A stretch of DNA of 64,000 nucleotides from the NCBI GenBank assembly GCA_937889015.1, contig CALARR010000274.1, forward strand, positions 6,420 through 70,419, written 5' to 3'. This stretch comes from an uncultured Planctomycetales bacterium. GTDB lineage: Bacteria; Planctomycetota; Planctomycetia; Pirellulales; Thermoguttaceae. A model generated the notes under the pieces. The model saw only the letters and a program-made list of their open reading frames with translations, ran no database searches and had not been told where the DNA came from. Numbering within the stretch: position 1 is the first letter of the stretch; each line of letters starts with the position of its first letter. A program made the translations under genes and the position numbers. Shown here in pieces: positions 1-9,319 of this stretch.

Positions 1-1
1 C

Positions 2-3000
2 GCCAACTCGCACAACGACAGCGTCACGGCCCTGGATACGGAGACGGGCGCCGAGCGGTGGCGGTTCTATGCCGAGGGGCCGATCCGCCTGGCGCCGGTG
101 GCCTGGCAGGACAAGCTCTACGTGGCCGGCGACGACGGCCAGATTGTGTGCCTGGACGCAACCACCGGCTCGCCGCTCTGGAATCGCCGCGCGTCGCCGT
201 CGCCGCGCAAGCTGCTGGGCAACGGCCGGCTGATCTCGGTCTGGCCGATCCGCGGCGGCGCGCTAGTGCACGAGGGGCGAGTCTACTTCGCGGCCGGCGT
301 CTGGCCTTTCGAAGGGATCTTCGTCTACTGCCTGGACGCCCAGACCGGCAGGCCCCACTGGATCAACGACCGCACCGGCGCGATGTTCATCGCGCATCCC
401 CATGCGGCCCTGTCTTTTGGCGGGCCGTCGCCGTTGGGCTACTCGCTGCTGGCCGGCAATCGGCTGGCCGTGCCCAGCGGCCGCGCCTTCCCCGCCTTCT
501 TCGATCTCCAAACCGGTGAGCTGGCCGATTTCGAGTTTGGACACGGCGGCTTCGGCAGCCGGCCGGGCAGTTGGTTCGTGGCCACCGACGGCCAGGGCCG
601 ACTGTGCATCGACCGGCGGCTGAACACCGAGATTCACGACGGCGGACAGCAGATCATCGGTCAGGCCGCCCCGCGCCGCAAGCCCGACGAAGTCCTGGCC
701 AACGAGGTGACCATCGGGCAGAGCGCCTACCGCATCGAGGACGACATCGCGCAGCGAATCACGGTCGGCACGCGCGAGTTTCGGTTCGACCAGCCGCCAA
801 GTGAAGTGCAAGGCGAGGTGCACACCATGCTCGCCGCCGACGGCAAGCTATTTGTGGTGGGCCGCGACGGCCGGATCTACTGTTATGGTGACAAGGCCGG
901 GCCGGTCCAGCGCCATGAACTGGAGCCGGAACCTTTGCCCCTGGCCTGCGATGCCTGGGCAGCCACGGCCAAGGCGATCCTCAAGCAGTCCGGCCGCAGG
1001 GCCGGCTACGCCCTGGCCTGGGGCGCCGGCACAGGGCGACTGGCCGAAGAACTGGCGGCACAGTCTCAGCTCCACGTGATCGCCGTTGACCCCGATGCAC
1101 AGCGGATCGATGTGTTGCGCCGCCGCTGGGACGCGGCCGGGCTGTACGGCCCACGCATCGCGGCCCTGGTCGGCGATCCGCAGGACTGTGGACTGCCTCC
1201 GTACTTGGCTGAATTGGTGGTGACCGAGGGCCTCGACACGCGGCCGGCTGCGTGGCAGCAATCGCTGGTGACGTCGATCTTTCGCGTGTTGCGCCCCTAC
1301 GGCGGCACGGCGGCCCTGCCCCTGACCGACGAGCAGCATGCCCAGTTGTTGGCCTGGAGTGCGCAGTGCGGCGGCGCGGAGGTGCGCCGCGAAGGGCGGC
1401 TGTCGCTCTTGGTGCGCGCCGGCGCGCTGCCCGGCGCGGCCGACTATGTGGGCCGGCCCAACGCTGACCGGCTGGTCCGCGCTCCGCTGGGGGTGCTCTG
1501 GTTCGGCGACACGTTCCATCATCACAAGCTCTACTACCAGGGCTTCACGGCCGAGACCGGACGGGGCTTGCCGCAGGGCATTGCCGTGGCCGGCGGGCTG
1601 CTCCGCTATGCGGTCCCGGAACAAGAGCACGGCCCCAACCCGGCCGGCCTGAAATACTCCGACTACATGGAGATGCTCCGCACGCAGACCGCCTATCGCC
1701 AGACGTTCACCGACGTCTACACCGGCCGCGTCTTGAGTGAAGAGGAAATCGCTCAGGCCCCTCCCCTTCGCGAGGAAGCGTCCCAACCGCCGCCGTTCAA
1801 CCCGGTGCGCGTCAATCCGCTGACCGGCATGCCCGAAGGCCGCGAGTTTCTCAAGCACCATGGCTGCGACCTGTGGGCCGTGGATTATGGCTATCTGTTG
1901 ACGATGCGATCCGGCACGGGCGGTGTGTACGACCTGGGGCAGGAAAGCGGCACGATCAACATCAGCGGACTGCGCACCGGCTGCCGCAACAGCATCGTGC
2001 CCGGCGATGGCGTACTGTGCTTGCCCTCGTGGACGGGCAATTGCTGCTGCAACTACCCCGTGCGCACCTCGATGGCCCTGGTGCAGATGCCGCCCGAGTT
2101 CGAGCAATGGACGGCCTGGGGCGGCGTGGCCGTCGAGGCGCCCATTCGCCGCGTGGGGATCAACTTCGGGGCGCCCGGCGACCGGATCGCGGAGAACGGT
2201 ACGCTGTGGCTGGACTGGCCCAGCGTGGGCGGACCTTCGCCCGAGGTACCGGTGCAGGTCGACCCGGCCGAGGCACGTCCTTTCTATCGCCATGCCTTGT
2301 GGAACAAGGGTGGGCAGGGCTGGCCGTGGGTCGTGGCCTCGGGCCTGCGCGGCATGCGGTCGATCCGCATCCAGCCGGTGGCCAAGAAGACCCACGTGCC
2401 AGGCAATGCGTTCAGCGTGCGCTGGACCGGCGCGGTCCGGCCGCGATCGGCCGGCGAATATCAGTTCCACTCGCAAACCGACCATGCGTTGCGTTTGTGG
2501 CTCGACGACCGATTGGTGCTGGACAGCGGCAAGAATGTGCGCCGCGGTCAGCAGAAGGAAATCACGGCCAGCGCCACGCTTGAAGCGAACCGGTCGCATC
2601 CCGTCCGCCTGGAGTATTCGCGCGCCAAGCCGATCGAGGAAGGCGGGGCCCAGATGCAATTGTTGTGGACCACGCCCCAGGGCGCAAAGCAGCCCATCCC
2701 CGCCGACGCTCTGATCGCGGCCGATGGCCGTCCCGGGGGCCTGACGGCGAACTACTACGAAGGCTCGACGGCCACCGGCCCCTCGGTGATCCAGACCGAC
2801 GCGGAACTGGCGTTCGCCTGGGACAATCGCTTGCCGGAGGTGCTCCGCCGGGCAGCCGGACCGGCCCAGCTCGTACCGCGCCCGTTCACCGTGCGACTGT
2901 GCTTTGCCGAGCCCGACGATCTGCGTCCAGGCCAGCGCGTGTTCTCCGTCCGCATGCAGGGCGTGGAAGTGCTCAAGGATCTCGATATTGTGGCCGCGGC

Positions 3001-3130
3001 CGGCGGAGTGCAGCGAGGAATCCTGCGCGAGTTCCCGCATGTCCAGATTGGCAAGGCCCTGCAACTGGACTTCCTTCCCGCCGGAACCAGCGAACCGCTC
3101 ATTTGCGGTATTGAGTTGATCGCCGAGTAG
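2..3130 (+). CDS. Secreted PQQ-propeller protein with methyltransferase-like, PA14 and malectin-like domains (5' partial)
   Basis: The frame is open to the left edge, so the start lies outside the window; about 1042 residues are visible. The first ~290 residues carry PQQ-type beta-propeller blades (patterns such as ALDTETGAERWRF and CLDATTGSPLWN). Residues ~320-470 look like a class I SAM-binding fold (GAGTGRLAEELA, then VIAVDPDAQR). Propeller-like sequence resumes to ~770, followed by a PA14-like region (~790-915, with FHSQTDHALRLWLDDRLVLD) and a C-terminal malectin-like domain (FTVRLCFAEPDD). Similar modular proteins occur in planctomycetes and are thought to be exported. Substrate and activity are unknown, and the methyltransferase part may be structural. 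The next gene starts 64 bases downstream on the same strand. Confidence 0.8.
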   Translation, partial: ANSHNDSVTALDTETGAERWRFYAEGPIRLAPVAWQDKLYVAGDDGQIVCLDATTGSPLWNRRASPSPRKLLGNGRLISVWPIRGGALVHEGRVYFAAGVWPFEGIFVYCLDAQTGRPHWINDRTGAMFIAHPHAALSFGGPSPLGYSLLAGNRLAVPSGRAFPAFFDLQTGELADFEFGHGGFGSRPGSWFVATDGQGRLCIDRRLNTEIHDGGQQIIGQAAPRRKPDEVLANEVTIGQSAYRIEDDIAQRITVGTREFRFDQPPSEVQGEVHTMLAADGKLFVVGRDGRIYCYGDKAGPVQRHELEPEPLPLACDAWAATAKAILKQSGRRAGYALAWGAGTGRLAEELAAQSQLHVIAVDPDAQRIDVLRRRWDAAGLYGPRIAALVGDPQDCGLPPYLAELVVTEGLDTRPAAWQQSLVTSIFRVLRPYGGTAALPLTDEQHAQLLAWSAQCGGAEVRREGRLSLLVRAGALPGAADYVGRPNADRLVRAPLGVLWFGDTFHHHKLYYQGFTAETGRGLPQGIAVAGGLLRYAVPEQEHGPNPAGLKYSDYMEMLRTQTAYRQTFTDVYTGRVLSEEEIAQAPPLREEASQPPPFNPVRVNPLTGMPEGREFLKHHGCDLWAVDYGYLLTMRSGTGGVYDLGQESGTINISGLRTGCRNSIVPGDGVLCLPSWTGNCCCNYPVRTSMALVQMPPEFEQWTAWGGVAVEAPIRRVGINFGAPGDRIAENGTLWLDWPSVGGPSPEVPVQVDPAEARPFYRHALWNKGGQGWPWVVASGLRGMRSIRIQPVAKKTHVPGNAFSVRWTGAVRPRSAGEYQFHSQTDHALRLWLDDRLVLDSGKNVRRGQQKEITASATLEANRSHPVRLEYSRAKPIEEGGAQMQLLWTTPQGAKQPIPADALIAADGRPGGLTANYYEGSTATGPSVIQTDAELAFAWDNRLPEVLRRAAGPAQLVPRPFTVRLCFAEPDDLRPGQRVFSVRMQGVEVLKDLDIVAAAGGVQRGILREFPHVQIGKALQLDFLPAGTSEPLICGIELIAE

Positions 3131-3194
3131 CGGCCCGCGAAGCGCGACATTCCTTTTCTGACATCCAATGATCATCTTGATAAGGGGACCTGCT

Positions 3195-4631
3195 GTGAAG
3201 ACTCTTGCGATCACCAACCTGATTCACGGGGCGATGACCGTGCTGCCGGCTGCGGCGTTCTTAACCGCCTCCGCGGCAGGCGCCGCCGAGACCGCCCCAC
3301 CGGCAAGCGTGCGTGATTTGGGGGCCGTGGGCGACGGCCAGGCCGACGACACGCAGGCCATCCAGCGCGCCGCCGACCGGGGTGGCGAACTCCGCTTCGC
3401 GCGCGGCGTCTATCGCCTCACCCGAACCGTGCTGATCGATCTGGACAAGGTAGGCGTGACTTCGATCGTGGCCGACGGCACGGCCACGATCCTCATGGCC
3501 GGACCGGGCCCAGCCTTGAAGTTCGTCGGCACGCATGCCGGCACCGCCGACCCCAAGTCGGTCAAGGACAACGTCTGGCAGCGGCAGCGCACCCCGCTGA
3601 TCGACGGCCTGGAAATCGTCGGCGCGCATCCCGAGGCGATCGGGCTGTGGATCGAAGGCTGCATGCAGCCGGTCATCACGCGCTGCACGGTCCGCCAGGC
3701 CCTGCACGGCATCCACCTCACCGGCCGCAACCGCAACGTGATCATCGGCGAGTGCCATCTCTATCACAACACGGGCGCGGGCCTGCTGCTGGAGCGGTTG
3801 GATCTGCACCAGATCAACGTCAGCAACTGCCACATCAGCTACAACGCCGCGGGCGGGATCGTGGTTCGCGCCAGTTCGATCCGCAACCTGCAAATCGGCA
3901 CCTGCGACATCGAGGCCAACATGGCGGCCGAGGGGCCGCCGGCCGCCAACCTGCTCTTCGACACCACCGAGGGCTCGATCCGCGAGGGGGCCATCATCGG
4001 TTGCACGCTGCAGCATACGCACAAGGCCCCCGATTCGGCCAATATCCGCTTCCTCGGCCGCCCCGACCCGCCGCACAAGGTAGGCTTCTTCCAGATCGCC
4101 GACAACACCCTCAGCGACGTGGCCGTGAACATCGAGTTGCGCCATGCCCGGGGCGTGACGATCAGCGGCAACACGTTCGGGCAAGGCTCGGTGCACAACC
4201 TCCTGGCCGAGAACTGTTCGCAGTTGGTGCTGTCCGGCAACCTGCTGGACCGCAACCCGGACTACGGCCCTCAGACCACCGGCGACGATCTGTGCTTCGT
4301 CGATTGCCGTGATTGCACGCTCAGCGGCCTGCAGATCTTCGCCACGGCCCATCCCGAGGGCGCCTTGATCCTGAAGAACTGCCGCCGCTTCAACATCACC
4401 GGTTGCACGATCCTGGACTGCAATGCCTGCGGGATCCTGCTGGACCAGGTCCAGAGCGTGCGGATCGCCGATTGCCTGGTGCGCGACGACCGCCCCGAGA
4501 GCAAGGAAGCGATCTCGCTGAAGCTTGTGGCCGGCCAGGACAACATGATCGTCAACAACCTGTTTTCGGGGCGTGTGGAGATCGCCCCCCACAGCGGCCG
4601 AGTGGACGGCAACTCCAACGGAAGGCCGTGA
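3195..4631 (+). CDS. Secreted right-handed parallel beta-helix protein (pectate-lyase-like fold)
   Basis: The GTG at 3195 is chosen because AGGGG lies about seven bases upstream and a signal peptide follows directly (MKTLAITNLIHGAMTV, then an Ala-rich cleavage region). The mature protein opens with VRDLGAVGDGQADDTQAIQ, the usual entry to the pectate-lyase-superfamily / GH28-related beta-helix. It continues through many short Asn/Gly-rich turns (for example NRNVIIG and ISGNTF) typical of parallel beta-helix coils. The product has 478 residues. It is probably a secreted polysaccharide-binding or -cleaving protein, but the catalytic type and substrate cannot be read from the sequence. It follows the PQQ/PA14 gene and may be co-transcribed with it. 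Confidence 0.8.
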   Translation: MKTLAITNLIHGAMTVLPAAAFLTASAAGAAETAPPASVRDLGAVGDGQADDTQAIQRAADRGGELRFARGVYRLTRTVLIDLDKVGVTSIVADGTATILMAGPGPALKFVGTHAGTADPKSVKDNVWQRQRTPLIDGLEIVGAHPEAIGLWIEGCMQPVITRCTVRQALHGIHLTGRNRNVIIGECHLYHNTGAGLLLERLDLHQINVSNCHISYNAAGGIVVRASSIRNLQIGTCDIEANMAAEGPPAANLLFDTTEGSIREGAIIGCTLQHTHKAPDSANIRFLGRPDPPHKVGFFQIADNTLSDVAVNIELRHARGVTISGNTFGQGSVHNLLAENCSQLVLSGNLLDRNPDYGPQTTGDDLCFVDCRDCTLSGLQIFATAHPEGALILKNCRRFNITGCTILDCNACGILLDQVQSVRIADCLVRDDRPESKEAISLKLVAGQDNMIVNNLFSGRVEIAPHSGRVDGNSNGRP

Positions 4632-4746
4632 ATGGCCGTTAACTTCGGCGTATCCGCTCCGGAATTTCCCCTACAAGTCGACTCCGCTCAAGTTCCGGGC
4701 GGGGAATACTCGATCCACAAGACGGACCCTGCCGAATAGCCCCCCT

Positions 4747-6144
4747 ATGAGACTGCAATTCCTCGGCGCCACGCGCCAAGTCACCGGCTCGCAATACTGC
4801 CTGGAAGTCGATGGTCAACGCATCCTCGTGGATTGCGGCATGTACCAGGAGCGCGACTTCCAAGGCCGCAATTGGGAGATGGGGCCTGTCGACCCGCGCA
4901 ACCTGCACGCCATCCTGCTGACCCATGCGCATCTGGATCACTGCGGGCTGTTGCCGCGCTTGGTGCGCAATGGCTTCCGCCGGCCGATCTACGCCACTTC
5001 GGCCACCGTCGACCTGAGCAATCTCGTGCTCCGCGACTCGGCCGAGATTCAGGCCGAAGACGTGGCCTTCAAACGCCAACGGCATCGCAAGGAGGGTCGC
5101 CAGGGCCTGCACCCGGAAATGTCGTTGTACTCCACCAAGGATGTCGAGCGCACCGTCTCCCTGTTCCGCCCCCAGGACTACGGCGATACGGTCGAGGTGG
5201 CACGCGGCGTTTCGGCCCGCTTCCACGACGCGGGCCATATCCTCGGCTCGTCGATGATCGAGGTCCTGGTGGGCGAGGCCACGCCCCGGCGTCTGATCTT
5301 CTCGGGCGATATCGGCCAATGGGATCGGCCCATCGTGCGCGATCCCAGCACCTTCAGCCAGGCTGACTACCTGGTCATGGAATCGACCTACGGCAATCGC
5401 GAGCACCCTAACCACGGCGGCGTGGAGCGGCAGTTGCAGGAGGTGATCGCGCGCACGGCGGACCGCGGCGGGCACGTGATTATCCCCATCTTCGCCATCG
5501 AGCGCGCCCAGGATCTGATGTACTACATCAGCCGCCTGGTCCGCTCCGACCGCATTCCCCCGCTGGACGTCTTCCTCGACAGCCCCATGGCCGCCAGCGC
5601 CACCAAGATCTTCCAGCGGCACGGCGAGTGCTTCGACCCGGAAATGAAGGATCGCCTGTCCAACGGCGACCCGCCTTTGAAGTTCCCGGGGCTGCGCGTC
5701 GTGGCCACCCCCCAGGAGTCGATGGGCCTCAACCAGCGTCGCCAGCCGGCGGTGATCATGGCCACCTCGGGCATGTGCGTGGCGGGACGCATCAAACACC
5801 ACTTGCGGCACAACATCACCCGCCCCGAATGCACGATCGTGTTCATCGGCTATCAGGGGCGAGGAACCTTGGGCCGGCAGATCTTGGACGGCAGCCCCGA
5901 AGTCCGCATCCACGGACGATTCTGGCCGGTGCGCGCCGAGATCGCCCAGATCCACGGTTTCTCCGGACATGCCGACCGCTCGGGATTGTTGCGCTGGCTG
6001 GCGGCCATCCAAAGCCCTCCGCGACAGGTCTTCCTGACCCACGGAGAAGAAGAGGCATCGCTGGCCTTGGCCGACCAGTTGACCCGCGAGAAGGGCTGGC
6101 CGGTCACGGTCCCCCACTATCAGGATGTGCACGAATTGGACTGA
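4747..6144 (+). CDS. MBL-fold metallo-hydrolase with beta-CASP / RNA-specificity domain
   Basis: The 465-residue protein starts at ATG 4747 with the usual N-terminus MRLQFLGATRQVTGS; the upstream extension has no family features. The zinc motif H60-A-H62-L-D64-H65 is intact, later metal ligands lie in the DAGHILGS, SGDIG and FSGHAD segments, and the late motif THGEEE is present. The beta-CASP insert includes ESTYGNREH. Family members are cytoplasmic nucleases related to the mRNA 3'-processing factor CPSF73, and many bacterial copies remain functionally undefined. RNA processing or degradation is inferred. The rhomboid-like gene follows 11 bases downstream, so the two are probably co-transcribed. 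Confidence 0.9.
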   Translation: MRLQFLGATRQVTGSQYCLEVDGQRILVDCGMYQERDFQGRNWEMGPVDPRNLHAILLTHAHLDHCGLLPRLVRNGFRRPIYATSATVDLSNLVLRDSAEIQAEDVAFKRQRHRKEGRQGLHPEMSLYSTKDVERTVSLFRPQDYGDTVEVARGVSARFHDAGHILGSSMIEVLVGEATPRRLIFSGDIGQWDRPIVRDPSTFSQADYLVMESTYGNREHPNHGGVERQLQEVIARTADRGGHVIIPIFAIERAQDLMYYISRLVRSDRIPPLDVFLDSPMAASATKIFQRHGECFDPEMKDRLSNGDPPLKFPGLRVVATPQESMGLNQRRQPAVIMATSGMCVAGRIKHHLRHNITRPECTIVFIGYQGRGTLGRQILDGSPEVRIHGRFWPVRAEIAQIHGFSGHADRSGLLRWLAAIQSPPRQVFLTHGEEEASLALADQLTREKGWPVTVPHYQDVHELD

Positions 6145-6155
6145 GGAAGAATCCC

Positions 6156-6962
6156 ATGCGTTGGCTGGACCGACTCGAGCGGAAGCTCGGTCGCTGGGCG
6201 ATCCCCAATCTCACGCAAGTCCTGGTCGTCGGTCAGGTCCTGTCCTATGTTTTGGTCCAGCTCCGGCCCGAGATCCTGGACCGCATCGCCCTGATCCCCG
6301 CACGAGTGTTGCAGGGCGAAGTTTGGCGCCTGCTGACCTTGATCTTTGATCCGCCCGCCACCGCCCTGCTGTGGGCGTTCTTGTTCTGGTACTTTTTCTA
6401 TTTCCTGGGCACGGCCCTGGAGGCCGCCTGGGGAGCCTTCCGCTACAACGTCTATCTGGCGGTGGGCTATCTGGCGACCGTGGCCGTGGCCTTCGTGACC
6501 CCCGAGGTCGCCGCCTCCAACAGCTTCCTGTATGCCTCCGTGTTCCTCGCCTTTGCCACCCTCTATCCCGACTACCAGATCTACCTGTTCTTCGTGCTGC
6601 CGATCCGGGTTCGCTGGCTGGCCCTACTGATGTGGCTGGGCTACGCGCTGCAGCTCGTGCGCGGCGATTGGGCCACGCGCCTGGCCCTGCTGGCCTCGAT
6701 CAGCAACTACCTGCTCTTCTCCTACGGCGAGATCTGGCGCCGCATCAAGACAGCCCAGCGGCGTATGGCCGCCCAGACCCGGCAACGGGACCAGCAGGGC
6801 CAGGTCTTTCATCGCTGTCGGATTTGCGGCATCACCGACCAGACGCATCCCCAGGTGGAATTCCGCTACTGCTCCAGGTGCGCAGGAACTCACTGCTATT
6901 GCCCGGAACACCTGTACAGCCACACGCACGTGGAGCGTGACACGCCCATCGCAGGGGTGTGA
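6156..6962 (+). CDS. Rhomboid-like integral membrane protein with Cys-rich C-terminal domain
   Basis: The ATG at 6156 lies behind AGGAAG, 11 bases after the previous stop. The 268 residues contain about five or six hydrophobic segments (roughly 18-36, 66-88, 96-114, 122-148, 152-168, 176-190), with a layout like derlin/rhomboid-family proteins. I cannot find the rhomboid Gly-x-Ser-Gly site; the nearest segment reads AASNSFLYAS, so protease activity is doubtful. After a basic linker, the cytosolic tail carries C221-x2-C224, C239-x2-C242 and C247-x-C249-P-E-H, which looks like a zinc-binding ribbon. It could be a pseudo-rhomboid adaptor. Function is unknown. Confidence 0.75.
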   Translation: MRWLDRLERKLGRWAIPNLTQVLVVGQVLSYVLVQLRPEILDRIALIPARVLQGEVWRLLTLIFDPPATALLWAFLFWYFFYFLGTALEAAWGAFRYNVYLAVGYLATVAVAFVTPEVAASNSFLYASVFLAFATLYPDYQIYLFFVLPIRVRWLALLMWLGYALQLVRGDWATRLALLASISNYLLFSYGEIWRRIKTAQRRMAAQTRQRDQQGQVFHRCRICGITDQTHPQVEFRYCSRCAGTHCYCPEHLYSHTHVERDTPIAGV

Positions 6963-7002
6963 AACGAGGCTCCGTGGGTCGGCCAAGCTAAGCGTGGTAG
7001 CA

Positions 7003-7022
7003 CTCCCGGCCGGGGCCGGGAG
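7003..7022 (+). terminator. Perfect 9-bp GC hairpin 40 bases after the rhomboid-like gene
   Basis: CTCCCGGCC at 7003-7011 is followed by GG and the exact reverse complement GGCCGGGAG at 7014-7022. There is no T-tract, so it may act as an mRNA-stabilising hairpin or a weak terminator. A terminator role is inferred from position only. Confidence 0.4.
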
Positions 7023-7776
7023 GCGGCGCGCATCGCGAGCCTGGCCGATGCCGTCACGCGCCCCAGAAATGCCGCCGATTTGACGCGCCGCCGACGCGGG
7101 GAGAATCGGCTCGAATTTGGCCCTGGGCACTTGTTACTGCCAGGCTCATTTGATTATCATGAGGAAGTCAAGTTGGGGGGCCTTTTTCGGGCTCCTTCAC
7201 AGACATTGCTCTGGGCGTGGCCCACGGCTGCCACCAGGGCCGTGAGTGCATTGCGTGCTTCGTCGGCGTGTGTGGGTGTTCGGAATGGCCGTGTAGCGCG
7301 TGGTCTGTGTTCTGTTCGGAGAATCCGGCCGATTCCTGGTTGGAAGGCGTACACTGTTGCCCTGGCGATCCGTGTTGCGGCTCAGGGGAACGGTGCCGAC
7401 CGAGTGGACGCGAGTCGGTTCCGCGAGTCAGAATAGCGCGGCCCTTCTGAAGGCCCGTCTTCGTTCTTCTCTGGTTTGATGATCCGTACGCACCGTTCGG
7501 GAAGAAGCCCCGCGCGAGTGCTTCTGAGAATGACTGCTGTGTGGTAGGCGTGGCGCGCGGCCTGCGGTCCCACGGGGCAAGACCTTGCGCTGCGCCCAGG
7601 TTGGGAGTCAGAACCGCCTGATCTGAAGGGCGATTCTGCAACTCCGAGGAGGAATCCGGTGGAGCCGACCACGGAGTGCGCGTATCGCGTTCCGGGATGG
7701 CGGCCATGGGATTTCTCGGGTCACTAGGGCCTTGGGAGGCGAACGGAAGGCGGAGGGCGAGTCCATCCCGGTTCTC

Positions 7777-7796
7777 AGAGCCGGTCCCAGAACCTG
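7777..7796 (-). repeat. 20-base sequence repeated in the cheB coding region
   Basis: The minus strand reads CAGGTTCTGGGACCGGCTCT, identical to 32174-32193 on the plus strand; two of the next three bases also match. Here it sits in a non-coding gap and overlaps a small inverted repeat (GGTTCT 7770-7775, AGAACC 7789-7794). Confidence 0.5.
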
Positions 7797-7903
7797 TAGG
7801 CACGTTGGCTCCCTTGGGCCACTCGACCGGGCTGGGAGGATTCTGAGACAGGCGCTTACTTGGATCGTAGTCAAAGACCATCACGAAAAAGGGACATGGT
7901 GCT

Positions 7904-8791
7904 ATGAACACAGAGCGTTGGGTATCGAAAAGGCTGGTGGTGTTCGTGGTGGTGCTTGTGGCCTGGACCGTTTCCGTCCAAGGCCTGATCTGTCGGCAAG
8001 TCCAAGCCCAAGATGCAAAACCGGCCCCTGCCGAGGCGGCCGCTGAAGGCGCAGCGCCCGCCGCGGGAGAAAAGCCCGCAGAGGAGACCGCCGCACCAGC
8101 TTCCCAAAACTACCTCTGGTACGTGATCAAGGCCTCAGGAATCTTCGGGGCGATTATCTTTTTGATGTCCATCTACATGGTGGCCCAGGTGGCGCGCATG
8201 TTCTTCGAAATCCGCGTCTCCCAGGAAGTGCCTCAAGCCATCATTGCCCAGGTGGAGGAGTTGATCGCCAAACGCGATCTGAAGGCCCTCTTCAACGTGG
8301 TCAAGGAAGACACGTCCTTCTTCGGCCGCTGCCTGAGCACCGGCATTACCGAGCTCCCCAACGGCCTGGCCGAGGCCCGAGACGTCATGCAACGGATTGG
8401 AGACGCGATCACCGTGGAAATGGACAAGAAGACCAGTATTCTGGCCGTGCTGGGCACGGTCGGCCCGCTGGTCGGTCTACTCGGCACCCTGCAGGGGATG
8501 ATCGGCGCGTTCGACGTGATTGGTATGCAGGATACGCAGATCAAGGCCAGCGAAGTGGCCCGGAATATCTCCACCGCCATGTGGACGACCCTGGAGGGGG
8601 TGGTGCTGGCCGTTCCCGCCATCTTCTTCTTCAGCTTCTTCCGCAACCGCGTTTCGGTCATCTCCAGCACCGCCCTGATCGAGGCGGACCGTTTCCTGCG
8701 GCATTTCGCCCACGCCGCGCGCGCCAAGCAGGCAACAGCGGCGGGCACGACGACCGCCACGGCTGCCAAGCCCATCGCCAAGGCGGAATAG
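7904..8791 (+). CDS. MotA/TolQ/ExbB-family proton-channel protein with cleavable N-terminal extension
   Basis: The 295 residues begin with a signal-like segment (hydrophobic core ~11-25, AQA ending near 36), then an Ala/Pro/Glu-rich extracytoplasmic stretch to ~68. Three TM helices follow (about 71-99, 178-203, 225-247). The pore-helix pattern AVLGTVGPLVGLLGTLQGM at ~181 and TTLEGVVLAVP at ~228 are characteristic of ExbB/TolQ. AGGGA about nine bases upstream supports ATG 7904. The family makes pentameric stators around an ExbD/TolR dimer and converts proton flow into work on an envelope protein. Two ExbD-like genes follow, so this is the motor subunit of the 7.9-15.9 kb block. Confidence 0.9.
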   Translation: MNTERWVSKRLVVFVVVLVAWTVSVQGLICRQVQAQDAKPAPAEAAAEGAAPAAGEKPAEETAAPASQNYLWYVIKASGIFGAIIFLMSIYMVAQVARMFFEIRVSQEVPQAIIAQVEELIAKRDLKALFNVVKEDTSFFGRCLSTGITELPNGLAEARDVMQRIGDAITVEMDKKTSILAVLGTVGPLVGLLGTLQGMIGAFDVIGMQDTQIKASEVARNISTAMWTTLEGVVLAVPAIFFFSFFRNRVSVISSTALIEADRFLRHFAHAARAKQATAAGTTTATAAKPIAKAE

Positions 8792-8836
8792 GATGGCGGC
8801 CCGTTTCCTGATCGCAATCGTCAAGGAGTGTCTGTG

Positions 8837-9319
8837 ATGGCGCGACGCGAATCCGCAGAAGCCAATCTCGACATGACCCCCTTCCTGGGGTTGGTCTATC
8901 TGTTGATCGGTTTCTTCATGGTCATCACCAATTTCAAGGCCGCGGCCTTGGACTTGAACATGAAGCTGCCGGTAGTCGGCTCAGCGCGTCCCGTAGAGAC
9001 AGGCGGCCAACAGAGCCTGTTAATCCTCAACATCCGGCCGATCGAGAACGCCCAGGGCGAAAAGGAGGTGGCCCTGACCACCTACGGCGCCCCGCGATTC
9101 GACGTGGAAAATTACATCGCCGGAGAAGCGCAGGCCTCGCTCCTGACGGCGCGCCGCGACAATCCGGACCTCCAGGCGGGCGACGAACTGCCCACGACTG
9201 TCGTCATCCGTGCCGACCAGACGACCCCCTTCCGTCTTCTCGACCGGGTAATCCGCGCCTGCCAGGAGAACGGATTCCGCAATTTTGCCTTGAAGGCTCG
9301 CGATCCCAACGAAAAGTGA
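8837..9319 (+). CDS. ExbD/TolR-family protein lacking the conserved transmembrane aspartate
   Basis: ATG 8837 has AAGGAG eight bases upstream and gives 160 residues. The N-terminus NLDMTPFLGLVYLLIGFFMV aligns with the ExbD motif N-x-T-P-F-I-D-V, but the proton-relaying Asp (Asp25 of E. coli ExbD) is glycine here (G18). The single TM spans ~16-35. The rest is a periplasmic domain of ExbD size ending in a helix and strand (PFRLLDRVIRACQENGF) typical of the family. It lies 45 bases after the ExbB-like gene. It probably pairs with the second ExbD at 9441, which keeps the Asp; that pairing is inferred. Confidence 0.85.
   Translation: MARRESAEANLDMTPFLGLVYLLIGFFMVITNFKAAALDLNMKLPVVGSARPVETGGQQSLLILNIRPIENAQGEKEVALTTYGAPRFDVENYIAGEAQASLLTARRDNPDLQAGDELPTTVVIRADQTTPFRLLDRVIRACQENGFRNFALKARDPNEK

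Larger units (their letters stand above)
6963..7903 (+). other. 941-bp gene-free stretch upstream of the ExbB gene
   Basis: No open frame here has a convincing start, codon pattern or recognisable motif on either strand. The longest (minus strand, 7168-7911) is Pro/Ser/Arg-rich without domains and runs into the start of the ExbB gene. The stretch holds a perfect 9-bp hairpin near its left end and a 20-base sequence also found in the cheB coding region. A leader transcript, decayed gene or repeat tract are all possible. Confidence 0.6.

Noticed and set aside
848..3217. 789-codon open frame on the minus strand
   Set aside because: It is antisense to the PQQ/PA14 gene and its translation is Arg/Gly/His-rich without domains; high GC leaves antisense frames open.
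7168..7911. 247-codon minus-strand frame in the large gap
   Set aside because: Composition is Pro/Ser/Arg-rich, no domain is seen, and its start overlaps the well-supported ExbB start.
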